From NCBI GenBank assembly GCA_036873755.1, contig JAVTVY010025113.1:1-64000 (forward strand): a stretch of 64,000 bases of DNA, read 5' to 3'. The position numbers and the translations under genes are program-made. Source of the DNA: Hanleya hanleyi. Taxonomy: Eukaryota; Mollusca; Polyplacophora; Lepidopleurida; Hanleyidae. Shown here one piece after another: positions 25,163-39,667 of this stretch. Under the pieces are notes generated by a model. That model was not told the origin of the DNA, did no database searches, and saw only the letters and a program-made list of their open reading frames with translations. Numbering within the stretch: the first letter of the stretch is position 1; every line of letters begins with the position of its first letter.

Positions 25163-26690
25163 AACATCTACAATCGCAAACCGTTCTGGATTGCTTGAAT
25201 CAACAATTTGATCAACTCACCTTATAGTAGCTTAAATTTCAGGAGAACTCAGAAACTGCACCGGTCCTACAATCTTGTCTCTCCTTTGATTGATGATCAT
25301 TCACACTATCTGAACGAAGTTAACTGATCACCCACTGGATAGCGAGTCCGAATCAGTCTAGTCTCACGTTTGTCTATCAAAGTGTGAGAAGTGTGTCGTT
25401 AAGCTTCATATACCGGACCGTTTGGCCTTTATAAATCCTGGAGAAATTTCCGAGAAATGGAATACCGGAACCGGGTATTCTAGTAAACTTCCCACAGCGC
25501 ATGTTTCGTTTCTCAAGTACAATGGTTGAAATTCCTCAACGGATAACGAAAGTGAAAGTGATTGGAGTGCTTCGCCCAGCGTATTTTCCCAGGCGAACAA
25601 GATTCAATAGCGTATTTCATAAAGTGACTTCTTGAAAACAAGAATACGATTAACAGTTGAATGGTAGGGTACGACTAAAAGAGCTGATAGCGCTAATATA
25701 TTCATATTCAATTATTCAGAATATCATTACCAGCTACGCCGTAGGTCTATAATTACACCATTACGGACATGCCAAGATGTATTGCAAGGGGGGGAGGGGA
25801 GGGCTGCATTGATATAATATAACTCGGAACAAGTGCCAAGCACCCCTCAAGTGATCTTCAAATAGTTACCGTCTTTCTCAGTCTTCAAAATGATTTCTGC
25901 CTCCCCCCCAAACACCGATACAATTAAAAAGGTCACGACACCCACAACCGAGAAGAGAATTCTGCCCCCCGGACAATTGCCAGCCAACACATAGCCAAAC
26001 ACTAACACAGAAATGTCAATACAGTTAGTATGTATAATTAATCGGTATATGATTTGAGCAAAAAAGCAACAACAGAAGCCTGCACTTGAATAGTGCATTA
26101 ACCCCTCAGCCCTAATGTTCATCTTAACTATATATACATGTATCGTTACATAAAAAGAAGTTATGCTTAGCGAATTGGAGGGTTTCAAATTTAGCATTCC
26201 AGTATACAATGTAATTTAAGGCATGCAAATGACGGGTACAGGTACATGTAAACATGCACTGGGCATATCATAATCATGACAAAGGTATTCAACTTGAATC
26301 AATATACCATTGATCCCATCATACTCATTGGAACTGTGTAATAATCATAATACCGATATCAATGTTTCTATCTCTCTTAACTCTCGTTACGTTGTGGACA
26401 ATTTAAATCTGACTATTTCATAGATATCGATCTGTGGCATCCTGAATTAGCTTGCTTTTTTGATGGTATATAAACTAAATATTATCATTTCAGGGGAGGT
26501 AACTCCATTTGGTAAGAGTTGTCCCGATTTTCTTTTTGCTAAAACATGGACAATAAGCAAACCTTTATTAGACGCTATTCTAATTGTTCCCAAAGCAAGT
26601 GGCGAAATACATACAAATCTATAATTAATGATGCAAAACACTAAATTGTCATACATCTAACATGCATAATATATACATAATATATTTATT
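25163..26690. other. No gene or clear repeat
   Basis: Only short open frames without coding character. Confidence 0.45.
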
Positions 26691-26812
26691 ATTATTTTTA
26701 GAGAGAGGTTATTCCTAACTGTTGGATGACCAATACCTGTGGTCGACTGCTACCCTCACCCGGGAACAGGCTTCAGACACAAAAACAGTTAGCACACTTT
26801 CATCAGGCTATT

Positions 26813-27048
26813 CCTCTCTAAAATTAGTAGATTGAAATTCAATCTATCAGATTGAAATTAATGACCAATAATTTATTGAATTGAAAACATTCAATCTAAT
26901 AGATTGAAGACGATAAAATGAATATGTTGTAGACAGAAAACTCCAATGTACTTTGACTGAAATACTCAATCTAATAGATGGAATATTCAATCGAATAGAT
27001 TGGTCATTAATTCCAATTTAATTATTTTCAATCTAATTATTTTAGAGA
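26813..27048. repeat. AT-rich foldback element
   Basis: Ends ctctctaaaatta / taattattttagagag, with nested inverted copies of attgaaattaatgaccaat and repeated tcaatctaatagatt. Confidence 0.75.
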
Positions 27049-27477
27049 GTACAAAAAGTAAGCAACTCCTTTATTAGGCTAATAAGCAGTGTAAGCACCA
27101 CCCCGTGAACCGCTACAAGAAAACTCCATGCCTCCCGTAAATGCCCCGTCTCCACCCCTCCGATAAATTTTAAACAGTTCGTTAGAAAAAAACCTGCTAT
27201 TATAACTGTGATCTCAAACCTACCAGGCATGGGGGCCATTATGCCCCTCCCCTACCAGATTTAAATCTCCGGAACGACAAAAAATGGACAGCTTGAGACA
27301 CAAAACAAAAATTAGCCTCTCCCTATTAGTCTGATAAACAAGTAAACATTCCCCAATTAGACTGGTAAGAAAAGTAAATTGGAGCGATATGCAAGAGGTG
27401 GGAAAAAATTGACGACGTCTGGCGTCTGAAAAAGCAATCATATGACTTCACAGGAAAGCTTCCCTAGACACCTCACA

Positions 27478-27650
27478 TTCAGATCCGAGAATACGGTGGA
27501 TTCTCGGGAGTCACCTTAGTATCTCAGCCGCGCTTTTATTGCGGCTGTTCATGTGGAGACTATGAAGTATCCACAAGGCCTCTTGCACCGGCTGTGATGA
27601 CAGATCAGCTCAAACAAATAACTCATCTGATGTTAGTGGATGAGCATCGA
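27478..27650 (-). repeat. Interspersed repeat, inverted relative to 39668-39868
   Basis: The reverse complement shares 'tttgtttgagctgatctgtc', 'catagtctccacatgaac' and 'aataaaagcgcggctgagat' with the later copy. Family unknown; it may be another retroelement tail. Confidence 0.7.
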
Positions 27651-29154
27651 GGACGTCTGGTGGAGTAAACGCTTCAATATGGATTAAACCTGGTAAGTGC
27701 AAAAATACCCAGAAAAACTTATCTGTAAAGCCCAACGTCGTACGGCTTAAATTTCTCACCAGAACAATAAACCTACATATATATTTCCTGAACCGCTATA
27801 AAAAATCTTCATATACCCTTGAAAAGCACCGCCTCCTGCGATAAATTTTGAACCGCTCCTTAGCACGATAGATTGATTTGCGCATGCGTACTTTCGTTAA
27901 TTCCACTCAAGGTCGAATAAACTAATCGTGCTATCCGACCTTTTTTTGTTACGGAACAATATTCACTGCTTTATATTAATAAAAGTGAAAAACTGTTCTG
28001 TCGGTCAATACTCTTTGATTAGGAAGACGATGATGTTCCTTGGTGAAAACATATTCGTTTTGTGTAATTCTGGGGATTCGTTGGATGAATAGGGTAAACA
28101 AATTCTAAAATATTTTCCATGAAAACACCTCTGAAACGCATTAGAATGCGTAAAATGAAGTTTAACTTTTAAAAAATATTTTCCACAGATCCCCCTAGCT
28201 CGGCTCCATTACAGCGCACATTGTTATCATAGTAACCTGAATATGTTGGATCCCTCATGATTTTTTCCTAGGTCCACCAATGAAGCGTTATCGGGGATGG
28301 TAGGGGAGATCAAAATCGCGGAGCAAAGTCTATGAGGCGCCGTTCGTTATTTTCTGATTTAATCTATTGATTTATAAATATCTAGTATTTAGCAGTCAGA
28401 TATATCAACCCGTTAAAATACACATTGCGTTATTTTTGGGATGTAAACTTCTTTACAATAAATATAAAAAATATATCCAACAAACGATCTCGTATTTATG
28501 CTACTATCCATCTTAACGAGTTTTGCTGATATATGAATATTACAAAATGTGTTATTTGAGAAACATATATCCTGTCATCGCGAAACTCCGGAAATATAAA
28601 TCCTGATCGAAAAAGGGTTCGGATTTATATATAAAGTGCTAATGGAATGCGATACTAATGATGTCAGGCAGAGCCTCAACAAATCGTATCTTCACGACAC
28701 TGGAAGAGCCCTCAAGTGCGGGCGAACACTGCCAAATCATTCCACAGAGTCTGACAGTATTAACTCGTACTACTGTTTTAACCGTCTCTTAATACTGTTG
28801 GTAAATTCCTTTTGACAGTTCTTATACTTTCCCGTTTAAGCTTTGAAGTTCTCGTTCAATGAAGTTTACCGCCCTCTAAATCGTTAAATTGACCAAACAA
28901 TAATGTTTCATCTGCGTGATCTCGGACCGTTTTGACAAATCTCTGTTCTAATAGATTTGATCACCCCCTGGTTTTATGGTGGAGAATTTGACTTTCTTTG
29001 ATTGAAGTCTTAGAGGATCTATCGTAAACGCCACACCATCTTGTAAACTTTGGAAACATCAATCTGTGATAGACATATAATATTCTGGTGGACAAATTGA
29101 CGTTTCGGAGTTTATAAATCGGCGGATTTTAATCCCATTTCCACGTGTTCTCAG
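27651..29154. other. No gene or clear repeat
   Basis: AT-rich sequence; no coding frame is recognised. Confidence 0.45.
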
Positions 29155-29158
29155 TTAA

Positions 29159-29714
29159 CCCTATCTGGCCTGGGCGATTTGAGGCATACCCCAGCCTAGG
29201 GAGGGGCGAACAGTGCCCCACCGATATATTAGCAGTATCCTTAAGGCTAGAGTGCTGAAATTTACCACACTATATATTTGGGTCAAGCTCTACTACAAAA
29301 TATAAAAAAATCCAAGATGATCGCCATGATGACGTGACGTCATTTTAAAAATGCATTTTTGAACGATTTTTTAGTCAGATTTTTCGAATTTTTTATTTAT
29401 GCGTTTTCTTCGCAAAAACTGCATGATAAATTAGTACATAATACTCTGATGTGAAATAAAATAGTCTTTGTCAACTTTTCGTCGGAGAAAAGCACGAATT
29501 TTGAAGAAAATAACGACTTCTCTGCTACACCACATCGTCGCCATTTTGAATTTGCTCATGATCCTCTGCTTGGGGTATTATGCAAATAGGTTCAAAATGA
29601 CCCCAATATGATAACCTACAAAGTGACGGAGTGTCATCCCTCGAGTTTGTGCCGTTTCGGAGATAGGAGCAAAAAACCTCAGGGAGCAGAAAATGACCCC
29701 CAGGCCGAGTAGGG
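29159..29714. mobile_element. PiggyBac-like MITE, copy 2
   Basis: Same ends and interior as 17007-17451 ('cgcaaaaactgcatgataaa', 'caaaatgaccccaatatga'), about 110 bp longer. The left flank is TTAA (29155-29158) and the right flank has decayed to ttga. Confidence 0.82.
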
Positions 29715-32700
29715 TTGAAAGGTATGTACCGGCCTGTCTTATTCAGATTATGATAGTATATGTGTTGAGAGCATATCCCTAGCTCGGTCAGCTTCAATGC
29801 GAATAATATGAGAGGTGATATTCCTGGTTTTGTATAGAACTCTTATTAATCATTATTGTAACAGCATGTAGATATACTGAAATCAGATTATGTATATGTT
29901 ATCAATAATTATACATAGATCTCTACTAGATGTTAAGGGGCTGGGCAGGCTGTCGTTGTTACCTGTATGTTGGGAGAAGTTTGAATTTCTCGAAATTAAG
30001 AAACCAAACTAAACTGACACATCACTTGACAGATTGGAGAAAAGCATGAAACTTTTTTCAGACATCCACAAGGTTATTAGCTTCAACGTTTTGCTAGGCG
30101 TCAACATCATACTGCGTATATTAGCAACTTGTTCTTAACTGCTGGTTGTTTTATCAAAATGACACTTTATTCTGCCCCCGAAAGGGGGTAGGTGTCACAT
30201 TGTTCTTCGAGACGGTCAAAAATAATACTCAGTAATAAAAGTTTATGTGCTATCAGGACTTGTTTCAGAAGTCCATTTCATGACGTACCGTCATTTGGGG
30301 AACATATCCAAATGTCAACTGAAAAACCTACTCACTCGAGAAAGGGGGATAAATTGTACAAGTATATCTACTATTATTGTCATTACTAATCCAATCTATC
30401 GATGCATCATCACATATTGCTCAGCATTACGCACGGGTATTCTTTATTACCAAAGTTGTAGTACATTTTGTATCCCATCCATATTATCTGCTCGGGGTTA
30501 GTATTTACATTAGAATGGACAAAATTCGACGTGACATTTGGCAATACCATACAGCAGAAAAACAATCTTCAATCCTGAAAATATACCCTATTATTAGTTC
30601 CGAGTAATATATCATTGTGATTATATTGAAACAGTTAGAATATACGAAAATTGTTAAATACTATTTATATGATTTTTTGATGAATATGCTTCAAAACCAG
30701 GGCTATTTCCTATGTTTTCTGGCTTATCAAATGGAGCATGGGTCAGTCCACTTAATGTTGCCTACAGCTGATAAATGCACACCATTCTATATTTTTCTTT
30801 GTTTTTGCTCATATTACACAATTATGAATGCAACAACACACATTATTCAAAAAGTTAATTACTTTGATTTACCAGCAGCGGACATCCTTGAGTGAAATAT
30901 AACTGCTCATTTGCTTATTCACCTTTGAGAAGCGGAGTTGTGTTTTTACATGCGAATAATTAATAATAGTTAGAAAACACATTGGTGATTACTAAAACAC
31001 AAAATACATATACGGAGAAACACTTGGACAGATCATTCAATAATTATGGAAATATGACTTCATTTACACATACTCATTTTTTTAGTATTATTGTAAAGTT
31101 GCGCGATGAAAATAGTTTATACCGCGATGGAAAAATTAACACCGCATTGGGAATGGTTTACATCACGGTAGGAATGTTTCCCTCTTGAGTACTTCTTCTC
31201 ACCGATATCTCCTGAACGGTCAAACCCATGAAGACGAAACTTCGCTCGATCAATGGTACGGATTTTTTGTTGCATGTCCTCGGGGGAAGCTAATTGGTCG
31301 AAGGCACTGACGGCCGTCTCGGATTTACGGGATATTCTTGGAATTTTTCAAAAATCTTATACTTCAAATCTTTTTGTCAAACAGTTACACGATTTATGCT
31401 CATAGATAAATTATCGCCAAAATATTATGTTTTGAGAAAAACTCGAATATATCTGCAATGTTTTCAAAGCTGGCGTCATTCTCGATTCATTGCAACGTAG
31501 CTGTTCTGCAAGATAACGTTTGCTCTGGATCCATCTTCCTGTTTTCCAATTTTGCCGTAACATATACTATTTTTGGAAAATGTTAGTTATATCAAAAGTA
31601 CGCCAGGTAAGAATTTACCGAAATAGGCCATACCCGCGAAATCTGATGTGGGACTTACATCTGAACAACCCTTAAGCAATTTCGTGATTAACTGACGCGA
31701 ATTTCAGGTCATATTGTGGGAAGGATGTGTATTTTGACGAATATTCAATAATTCGGCAAATTGTTATTCGACTATTAGATATAAGTAACATTGCAACGTG
31801 GCGATCAGTAAGGTATGATAGTCGCAATCGTTGGCGATAAAGCGTGACCTAAGTTCTTCGAAAGCTGAGATATTGCGATTGCGGACCGTTCTCAAATCCT
31901 CAGGTTGTGAATAGGTAAACTGTTACTTAGTCTGTTCTGGGGTAAGTTTGTACAAAGGTTACGTGCTTGTGATCCGTGGAAATATTCTGTTTACATTTAT
32001 GCATGCAATCAAATATTGCTAGCCCTTTTTTCAGGTGGGATTAAAAGCAGTTTCAAATCTGACGCAATATTCGTAATCAGCGTCTTTGAAACAATTGTAC
32101 GTCCGAGCCCGGTGAAAATCTGCCGAAATGTCCATCCAATAGGGTCAAAAGTTAACTTGCACATTTGGAACTTCGCTAGATTATCTGCACATAAAGTAAT
32201 TATATAGACTCTGTTACTAATCTTAAAGCTGCTTTTCTAAATTCGTCTTGGATCAAGAGTTATGACCCATTAAATGACTGTATTCGATATTTGAAACGAA
32301 TTTTGAAAATAGGCTTCGTTCATATTCGAGATCAGCGACTGCAGAACTACTTAAATGTAAAGTTTGAAACTTTAAGTCATGTTTTCTAGCAGAATAGACA
32401 CAATACGAAATGGTTGGATTTCAGCCTGGCACTTTATGGTTAGAGTGAGTGAGTGAATAGAATTTAACGTCGCTTTCCTTTATGGTTAGATGACTAGAGA
32501 GATAATTGATGGCTCTGCGCTTCCATTAGCAATCAGGTCCGAATTTCAGAACCCCTGATTTTTGTGTTTTCAGAGGTATCTTTCGATTGGCCACAACTTT
32601 GGCACCAGTGGGTCTAGAAGGTTGGAAGTTCACATGGGTGGCCTAGTTCCAGAATATAGAAGTGTAAATCGCATTAACTTTGGTAATATTCCTTTAAGAC

Positions 32701-35700
32701 GTGGTCAGTATTTAAATACGCGTTTTTCTGTTTTGTGGCAAAATATTCATTTTGGTCTTTATGCCGCCACAGGTTTCTGACCAAAATTCAATCATTTCGA
32801 ATTTTCGACTATCTCTTATTTCGGCAAATTTTGCTCACAGGTAAAAATTTGCCGAATTTTTATGTTTATGAGAAAACCTCGAAAATAATGGCATTGTTAA
32901 AAAACCCTGACAATTTAAGAGTCAGTTAAACGTAGCTGTCATTGAAGATAATTTTAGACCTGAGATCTGTCTCTTTTCCATTTTTCATCATAACCTACCT
33001 GATACTAATTTAGAAAAATGAGTGAGTGATTGAATAGGATTTAACGTCGCTTTCAACATATTTCAGTCATTTGCCGAATATGATGTTGCCGATCCGGAAG
33101 CCGGTCTGTTTAAGAACTGTGGGATATATATATACAATATATCATATAATATGTACTTAATAACAATTGGATCGACTGGGCCAGAACAGAAGACAAGGGC
33201 GAGTACATCCTATGTACTATGGTTCCTCCTATGTTTTTAAGTAACATTCATTGTGTTTTTTTTATGGTTTTTCAGTGACATGTATCAGAGAACGAGAATT
33301 AAAGCTTGGTTGGTGTCGCACCTAACCTTGTCGGTCACACGGCGACGATGACCCAAACAAACATCCCCTAGCAAAACCCTAACCCTAACAAAAACCTAAC
33401 CAAAACTACAAAAAAAATAGAATTTTGAGAATTAGGCTCTACAGACACTGGTGATCTCAATGGATCGTCAGAGAATTAAAGCCAGCATATCAAGGTATAG
33501 TAAGGTATAATGAAAGCACACTCCATTTTCCTGCAAGCGAGAAGCGGTGACTAATGATATAAAGAAAAACGTCGGGTGTTCCTATCTACCAATCCCTATT
33601 ATTGAACACAAGTCTTCAGCCAACAGCAAGACAACGTGATGTTCTTAACATCAAATCCGTATCAATGATCACTATTATTTATCCAATTTGATGTTCAAGT
33701 TGTTTTCTAGAGTAAAATGTATCTCCGTCACGCTTTGCCTGAGACTCTTCAGTTGAACACCATGGAGATGTAAACCACATGACGTTCAAACTACACCATC
33801 CTTGTCGACGATTTCAGACCTTCGCATACCCCACAGCATGAAGACAACATGATGCAATTGTAGTCAGGAGATGTTGCATGCAACTAATCGTATGAGAAAG
33901 GACATGTTCTATACTATTCGACTTGTAGCATGCGACTCAATTCGTATGCCTTCTCACGATGCAACCTTTCTGACAGTTTAGCTGTTTGTTAAGGAACAGT
34001 TTTTGTGCGCTTCTCCCATGGATCCAACTAGTAGGCGTTAGCATGTGAAAGTAGTGGATACTACAAACAGACGACGGAAGGTAAATATTAGCAGGTTAGG
34101 GTCAACCAATACCTTCCCATACAAGCGTTTTGTTTTATTGATTTTTGCTCCAAAGTAGACGACTAATTAATATGGACATACTATAGGAGAATTTGGTACG
34201 GCTGTAAGTACAAAACCTATCGCTCTTTCAGAGGTTGGTTGTCTAGCTGGAACGTGAACTTACGGTCTCACAAAGAACAACCAACTTGCCAATTTCTGCC
34301 ACAATAAACCAGCTGCTGCGAACATTCTTGTTACGAAGCCTCTTCTAGCTTATTAATAACGAAGCAGAGATTAGCAAGAGTGCGACAATAAAAATTTTCC
34401 TGCATCGTGTGGCTAAAAAACATTCTGTAAAATACATTTCTTCATACTTACAGTATATATAACCATGATGAAAAGTATGAACTTCGATACATAGCCAACT
34501 AGAAAATATACATTTTACCCATAGCTACCAAGTTCATTATTGTATGTCTTCACTGGCCGGAATCATGAAGTTAACTCTCTGGATGTAGAAATCAAACCTA
34601 TGTTAATTCAGACGTCGCGGGTCTCAATATGACTGATCAAAGGTGACTCAAATGAAGTCATTGATTGGCTGAATAATTGTGATGGACACTTAAGAAATTT
34701 GACTTATTCTAGTGGCAATTATACAAGTCAATTAAACAGTTACTGCCGCGTGTATTGCATAATCATGGTGGTTGAAAAATTGATGAATATACATGAGAGA
34801 GTCAACCCTTAACAGAATACCGGGCTACAGATATCTCGTTTAATGAAACTCTCATGTGTCTCAACCCCGTTGATCTCCATAGCATGCTTTATATCTGATG
34901 CTCAGGCCTACTCGATCCTATGCATACGCAGTTCGCCTGTTATACTCTAGTGTGAATGCCTGGGTTCAGTGATCTCGTATAGTGTAGTGAAACTCTCAGG
35001 TCTTTCATGCCACTGGTTTTCCGTATTATGCTCCACACCTGCCTAAACGACCCGATCTGCGCTTTCGATACTACTCTGTGGACCGGACGGGACACTATAA
35101 CACTTGCGCGTGCGGACTTAACCTAGTTACATCAAAGTTAAAATAAAAAACGGACAAGTTCAAGCAATTTTCAATATTTGGTTTTCATTTTGTCCGAAGC
35201 AAAACGAAAATTGGAAATTTACGGTCAAAAGACGAAAAGCGAAATTGAAAGGACCTTGTATCATTGGATGGGAAAATGACCCCAGGTCAGGTGCAATACA
35301 GAAGTACCAAAATAAAATACTTCCACTATGATAAATTGTTCAATTGACATGAAGTATAATATTATATAGTATACTAAGAAAAAAATCAAGGCATTGAGCC
35401 TAATGATTCTCGAGTAACATGGCCGCAAAACTAGTGCGTTGTGCAAAATAGTTGGTTCTAGGGTGAAAACGATTCGTGTTGTTCTCTGTAAACATACGAA
35501 GATAGACAATAACCAGAACTAGATTTGGTCTACTTCTGCGTATATGAACAGCGAGTGTGCTTTATCAATTTGGTTAACGTTTATCTTCATGTTTATAGAA
35601 AGAAACACGAGGTGTTTTCGTCTCAAAATTGGCGATTTTGGCGAATGCACTACATCACGGCCCTGTTTTCGAGAATGATGAGACTCGGTGCCTAGAAACC

Positions 35701-35920
35701 TTTCTGGGTATACAATATAATATTGTACTTCTTGCCAACTGAATAATTTCTTGTATATGTAGTAATTTATTTTTGGCACTTCTACCGCACCTGTTCTGTG
35801 ACCATTTTACTCTCCTAAACATACATGGTCCTTTGTACGGTTAGAAGGACGTCCAGGTTTTAAATCCTTATCCTGGTTTTAGGTCAATATTTACTTTTAA
35901 AGAAATTCACACAGAGTATA
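29715..35920. other. Long gene-free interval with old repeats
   Basis: No coding frame is recognised. Degenerate direct similarity exists between 31300-31560 and 32740-33010. SINE-like 'tttaacgtcgctttc' strings occur at about 32460 and 33045. A short 'aaaccctaaccctaac' is at 33373. Two diverged units containing 'gaaactctca' lie at 34845-35060. Confidence 0.5.
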
Positions 35921-35926
35921 GGAAAA

Positions 35927-36140
35927 ATGAACTTCGGAAACTTAACGCCTCTAAATCTACAGGTGTGGATAACGTTACTACAAGTCGTTGCTGGTCCACT
36001 TTCTGATATAATAAATGCTTCATTACAATCAGGCATACTGCCAACTACACTGAAGACGGTTAGAATTACATTAGTATTCAAGGGAGGTGATCCGATGGAT
36101 CCCTCTAACTACCGGCCTATCTCAATTATGCCGCGTGTTT
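35927..36140 (+). pseudogene. LINE reverse-transcriptase fragment
   Basis: The frame contains 'AGPLSDIINASLQSGILPTT' and 'VFKGGDPMDPSNYRPISI', the region before and at the first RT motif of non-LTR retrotransposons. A preceding part ('STGVDNV'-like) is in another frame, so a frameshift lies near 35985. It breaks off after about 36130. Confidence 0.82.
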
Positions 36141-36327
36141 ATGTTCGGCAAAATGAAGTCAGAGAGAACAGTAACTGCAGTTACCTTAGTTTTTTTTCTT
36201 TGAAACCTAATTGTTGTTAGCAAAGCCGATTCTAGAGGTTGCACCATTGATTTTCTCAACCCTGTTGACGAGGGCCTTTCATGAAGTAAAACCATTTTGG
36301 GAAGGTTTATGCCACTATTTTCAAAAA

Positions 36328-36540
36328 ATCTGGCGTTGAATGTATGTCGATATTGAAAAAATCAAAATGTTTTACTGTAGAACTTATGCAATAGAACACA
36401 TACCGAGAAGTCATGTATCCGCATGGGATTTCTCGACTCTCTATGCTGCAATTCCTCGTCAGGAATTTATTAACCGTCTTAGTTCATTAATTCTACACTG
36501 TTATAAATCACACCGTAAATTCACAGTTAAATGTACTGGC
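36328..36540 (+). pseudogene. Reverse-transcriptase fragment, Penelope-like type
   Basis: The frame carries 'SAWDFSTLYAAIPRQEF', the 'xDFSTLYTxIPH' catalytic-palm motif of Penelope-like and related RTs. It is cut by a run of repeats from 36540. It belongs with the C-terminal part at 37085-37460. Confidence 0.65.
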
Positions 36541-36720
36541 AGAAAAGGTGCCAGTACATTCAACTGTAAAATTACGTTGCACCGTATTTTACAATTACCG
36601 TTTTTTAACAGGCATTGAACTGTAAAATGTTGCACCGTATTTTATAATTACCGTTTATTGACAGGCATATTCAACTGTAAAATTTGGGTAGCCAAATGTG
36701 GCACCATTGTCTACAATTAT
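36520..36720. repeat. Roughly 65-bp repeats with small inverted ends
   Basis: Three units of 'caactgtaaaatt ... gcaccgtattttacaattac'. The first is bounded by tgtactggca/tgccagtaca. Related sequence is seen at 37990-38080. A MITE-like insertion within the RT remnant. Confidence 0.6.
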
Positions 36721-37084
36721 CGGTTCCGCGGCAACGTAGGTCACTGGAAGGCCGAAATGGCCATTGCTCTTCGTGTTTACAAATGCGATCACCACAAGCT
36801 TCGGAAGTAATCACGAACGAATCTGTGCAATTATTATACGAATAGTAGCTACAACTCCAAGTCAGATAAAACCCATCTTCGCATGTGCAAGTCGAACACT
36901 AAATGATGGAACGTTAGTGTATTATATAGCTTGAAATGTGAAGATGGACAAAACCAAAACCATTCCGTACTGTAGACCGAAAATTAAAGTTAGCCGCTGC
37001 GTCCGTCCCAGCGAGTGTTCTGATAATGCTCTGAATGTCGTTTTCACCCTAGATACAACATTCAGAGCATTTTCTGAAGGAAAC

Positions 37085-37460
37085 TACAGATAGCCCTACA
37101 GGCACATCTTATTTAGATCTCTACCTCTATAAAAATGAAGCGGGCATTCTCTCTCGTCGACTTTATGACAAAAGAGATGATTACAATTTCGACATCGTAA
37201 ACTATCCCTTTCTGGATAGTAATATTCCAGTGGGACCTGCATATGGCGTATACATATCTCGCTTAGTAGCATTTGCTAGATCCTGTGTTAAATGTGATGA
37301 TTTTAATCAACGTCACAAAACATTGTTGCAGAAACTTATAAAACAGGACTATTCCACCAAGCGCCTCCACTCAAAGTTTCTCAAATTTGGCGATACATAT
37401 CGCATGCTGATAGCAAAATACGAACGTAGCGTGCAAGATCTATGGCGCTACGTTTCGTAA
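37085..37460 (+). pseudogene. C-terminal part of the Penelope-like-type reverse transcriptase, copy 1
   Basis: Reads 'YDKRDDYNFDIVNYPF' just before 'GPAYGVYISRLVAFARSC' and 'LLQKLIKQDY', the typical end of this RT group in molluscs and cnidarians. One frameshift lies near 37210. Assignment to Penelope-like elements is from memory of the pattern and should be treated as tentative. Confidence 0.65.
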
Positions 37461-37499
37461 CATGTGTCTAATTCCGCTTAACCCGGGGCTAGGGGCCGT

Positions 37500-37857
37500 A
37501 TGAGCCCATGTACTTCAAGATCCTCATGGTACTCATATGAACAGTCACAATCAAAGCGTGACTGAGGTGCATCATTTTTAGATGACGACTCTATAACGAA
37601 TATTATGGATTAAGAATACTGATCAGCGATACGGATTTGATATTTTTGAACATCATGATGTCTTGCCGGCATCATTGAAAACTGTTGACCGCTTCTCTCT
37701 TGCAGGAAACAAGCCTATGTTTATGTATACTTTTGTCTTTTTGAATTTGGTGCTAATACTGTTATATGGAAATGGAATAGGTCTTTGGATTATGGACGCG
37801 GATATTCTCTAATGGACGACGGCTGGATTATGAATGACGGACTAGACGCTTGTAACG
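37500..37857 (+). mobile_element. 3' tail of the retroelement (source type of the RING-gene insertion)
   Basis: Directly follows the RT remnant. Shares about 340 bp with 11500-11849, including acttcaagatcctcatggta and attatggacgcggatattct. Confidence 0.8.
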
Positions 37858-38184
37858 CAGGTGTCGGATGTTTCCTGCAACTGAGCGTTTCGTGTGCAAA
37901 GATATCAACCTCCTTTCAGAGAAAACAAGAATTTTATGTTCCGTGTGTGCGCAGTTTACCCATTGCAGTTGATGTCAACTGAATAATCACAGTTCAATTT
38001 ACAGATTAATGTGTTTACGATTGAATGTACTGTAAACTCCAACATACATTTACTGTGAAACAACGGTAATTTATAACAGTGTATCGGCGTCCAAGAAAAC
38101 TTATGGCCGATATATTAATGCCAGAAGCCATAAAGCATTCTTTAGCTCTACTAGTCACAAGGGATATCAGTCATGAGATGTTTC

Positions 38185-39155
38185 TTTGTTTATAGAGTTG
38201 CTCGAATGTCTCATTAATAATATCTATGTGAAATTCGCAATACAATATATCAACAACATATAGGTATTTCAATTGGTACTAATTGTCCACCCCTTTTGGC
38301 TGATCTCTATCTGTTCTCTTATGCAGACTATATGCAAACGCTTTCAAAACCCGGCCATTTCAAAGCCCGTTCCTTCTCATTCATCAAACGCTGTGGATTT
38401 GAAGTAAACTACAGGTAGCCCTAACGACACATATTTAAACCTATATCTATATAAAAATGAAGCGGGCCTTCTCTCTCCTCGACTTCACGACGAAAGAGAT
38501 GATTACAATTTCGACATCGTAAACTATCCCTTCTGGATAGTAATATTTTTGTGTGACATGCATATGTTGTATACATATCTCGTCTAGTATCTTTTGCTAG
38601 ATCTCTGTTAAATGTGACGATTTTAATCAACGTTACAAAACATTGTTGTATAAACTTATAAAACAGGGCTACACCACCAAGCCTCCACTCAGTTTCTGAA
38701 ATTTGGCGATACATAACGCTTGCTGATAGCAAAATACGTGCGCAGCGTGCAAGATCTATGGCGTTACGTCTCGTAACTTGTGTCTAATTCCGCATAAACC
38801 GGTGCTAGAGTGCCATATGAAACCATGTATTTCATTATCCTCAGGGCGTTCACATGAAGTCACAATCAAAGCGTGACTGAGATACATCATACTCCATAAA
38901 ACGACAAAGGATATTGATCAGCGATACGGATTAGTTATTTTCGGAAAATCACGATATCTTTCCGGCATTACTGAAAACTGTTGACCGTTTCTTCCTTGCA
39001 GGAAAGTAGCCTATTTTCATGTATACTATGCTCTGTTTTTTGAAGTTGGCGTTAATGCTGTTATAGGAATTATGTCTTTCGATTATGGATGCGGAAATTC
39101 TTAAATGGACGACGGCCGAATATTGAATGACAGACTAGACGCTTGTATGTATGTA
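38185..39155 (+). pseudogene. Second, more decayed retroelement copy with tail
   Basis: Contains 'IGTNCPPLLADLYLFSY' (the motif after the catalytic region), then a degraded 'YDKRDDYNFDIVNYPF' region (38480-38535), the C-terminal part, and the 3' tail (38830-39150). Several frameshifts and gaps. Confidence 0.65.
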
Positions 39156-39369
39156 GTGTTTTCTGAATGGGTAATGGTTACAAGGTACAAGATACAAGGT
39201 TTTGATTCATGAAAAAATCAACTTGACTGAACGTGGACTGCAACCATGTCTGTTCCAGACGCTGACACTGTCTTGGCTTTCTATACTGTTAGCGATCACG
39301 AACTCTCATAGCGTGCATGTAGGTCAGGTGTTGATCCGATTTGTCCAAATATAATTGTAATGAGACTCC

Positions 39370-39535
39370 TCGGAGAGTACCCACCCGTGGGGTTCCCGGG
39401 TGTAAAATGGAATAGGACCCTACCCGTGGGGTTCCTGGGTGGAAAAATAAAGAGGACCCAACGTCGTGATACGACTGAAATATAGTTAAAAGCGACGTTA
39501 AATCATATTCACTCACTCACTCTCTCTCGTAGAGC
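39370..39535 (-). mobile_element. SINE-like dispersed repeat
   Basis: 'acccgtggggttcccgggtg' is repeated twice, followed by 'cgtcgtgatacgactgaaat' and 'agcgacgttaaatcatattc' and an actc microsatellite. Related strings occur at 32440, 33030, 42150, 52820 and 59840. This type is familiar from gastropod genomes. Confidence 0.65.
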
Positions 39536-39667
39536 ATCAGTTTGACCAGAGCAATATTAAGTGATATTGGTTACTCCGTAGGTAGTGTTATGAGGTTGCA
39601 CTGAATGCAAGATTGACTCATTTCAAAAATTGCGTGACTATTGCTGGAGGCTAATCAGTCAGTCTGA

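Noticed and set aside
33368..33400. Interstitial telomere (ccctaa)n
   Set aside because: Only two exact units followed by degenerate copies; too short to claim.
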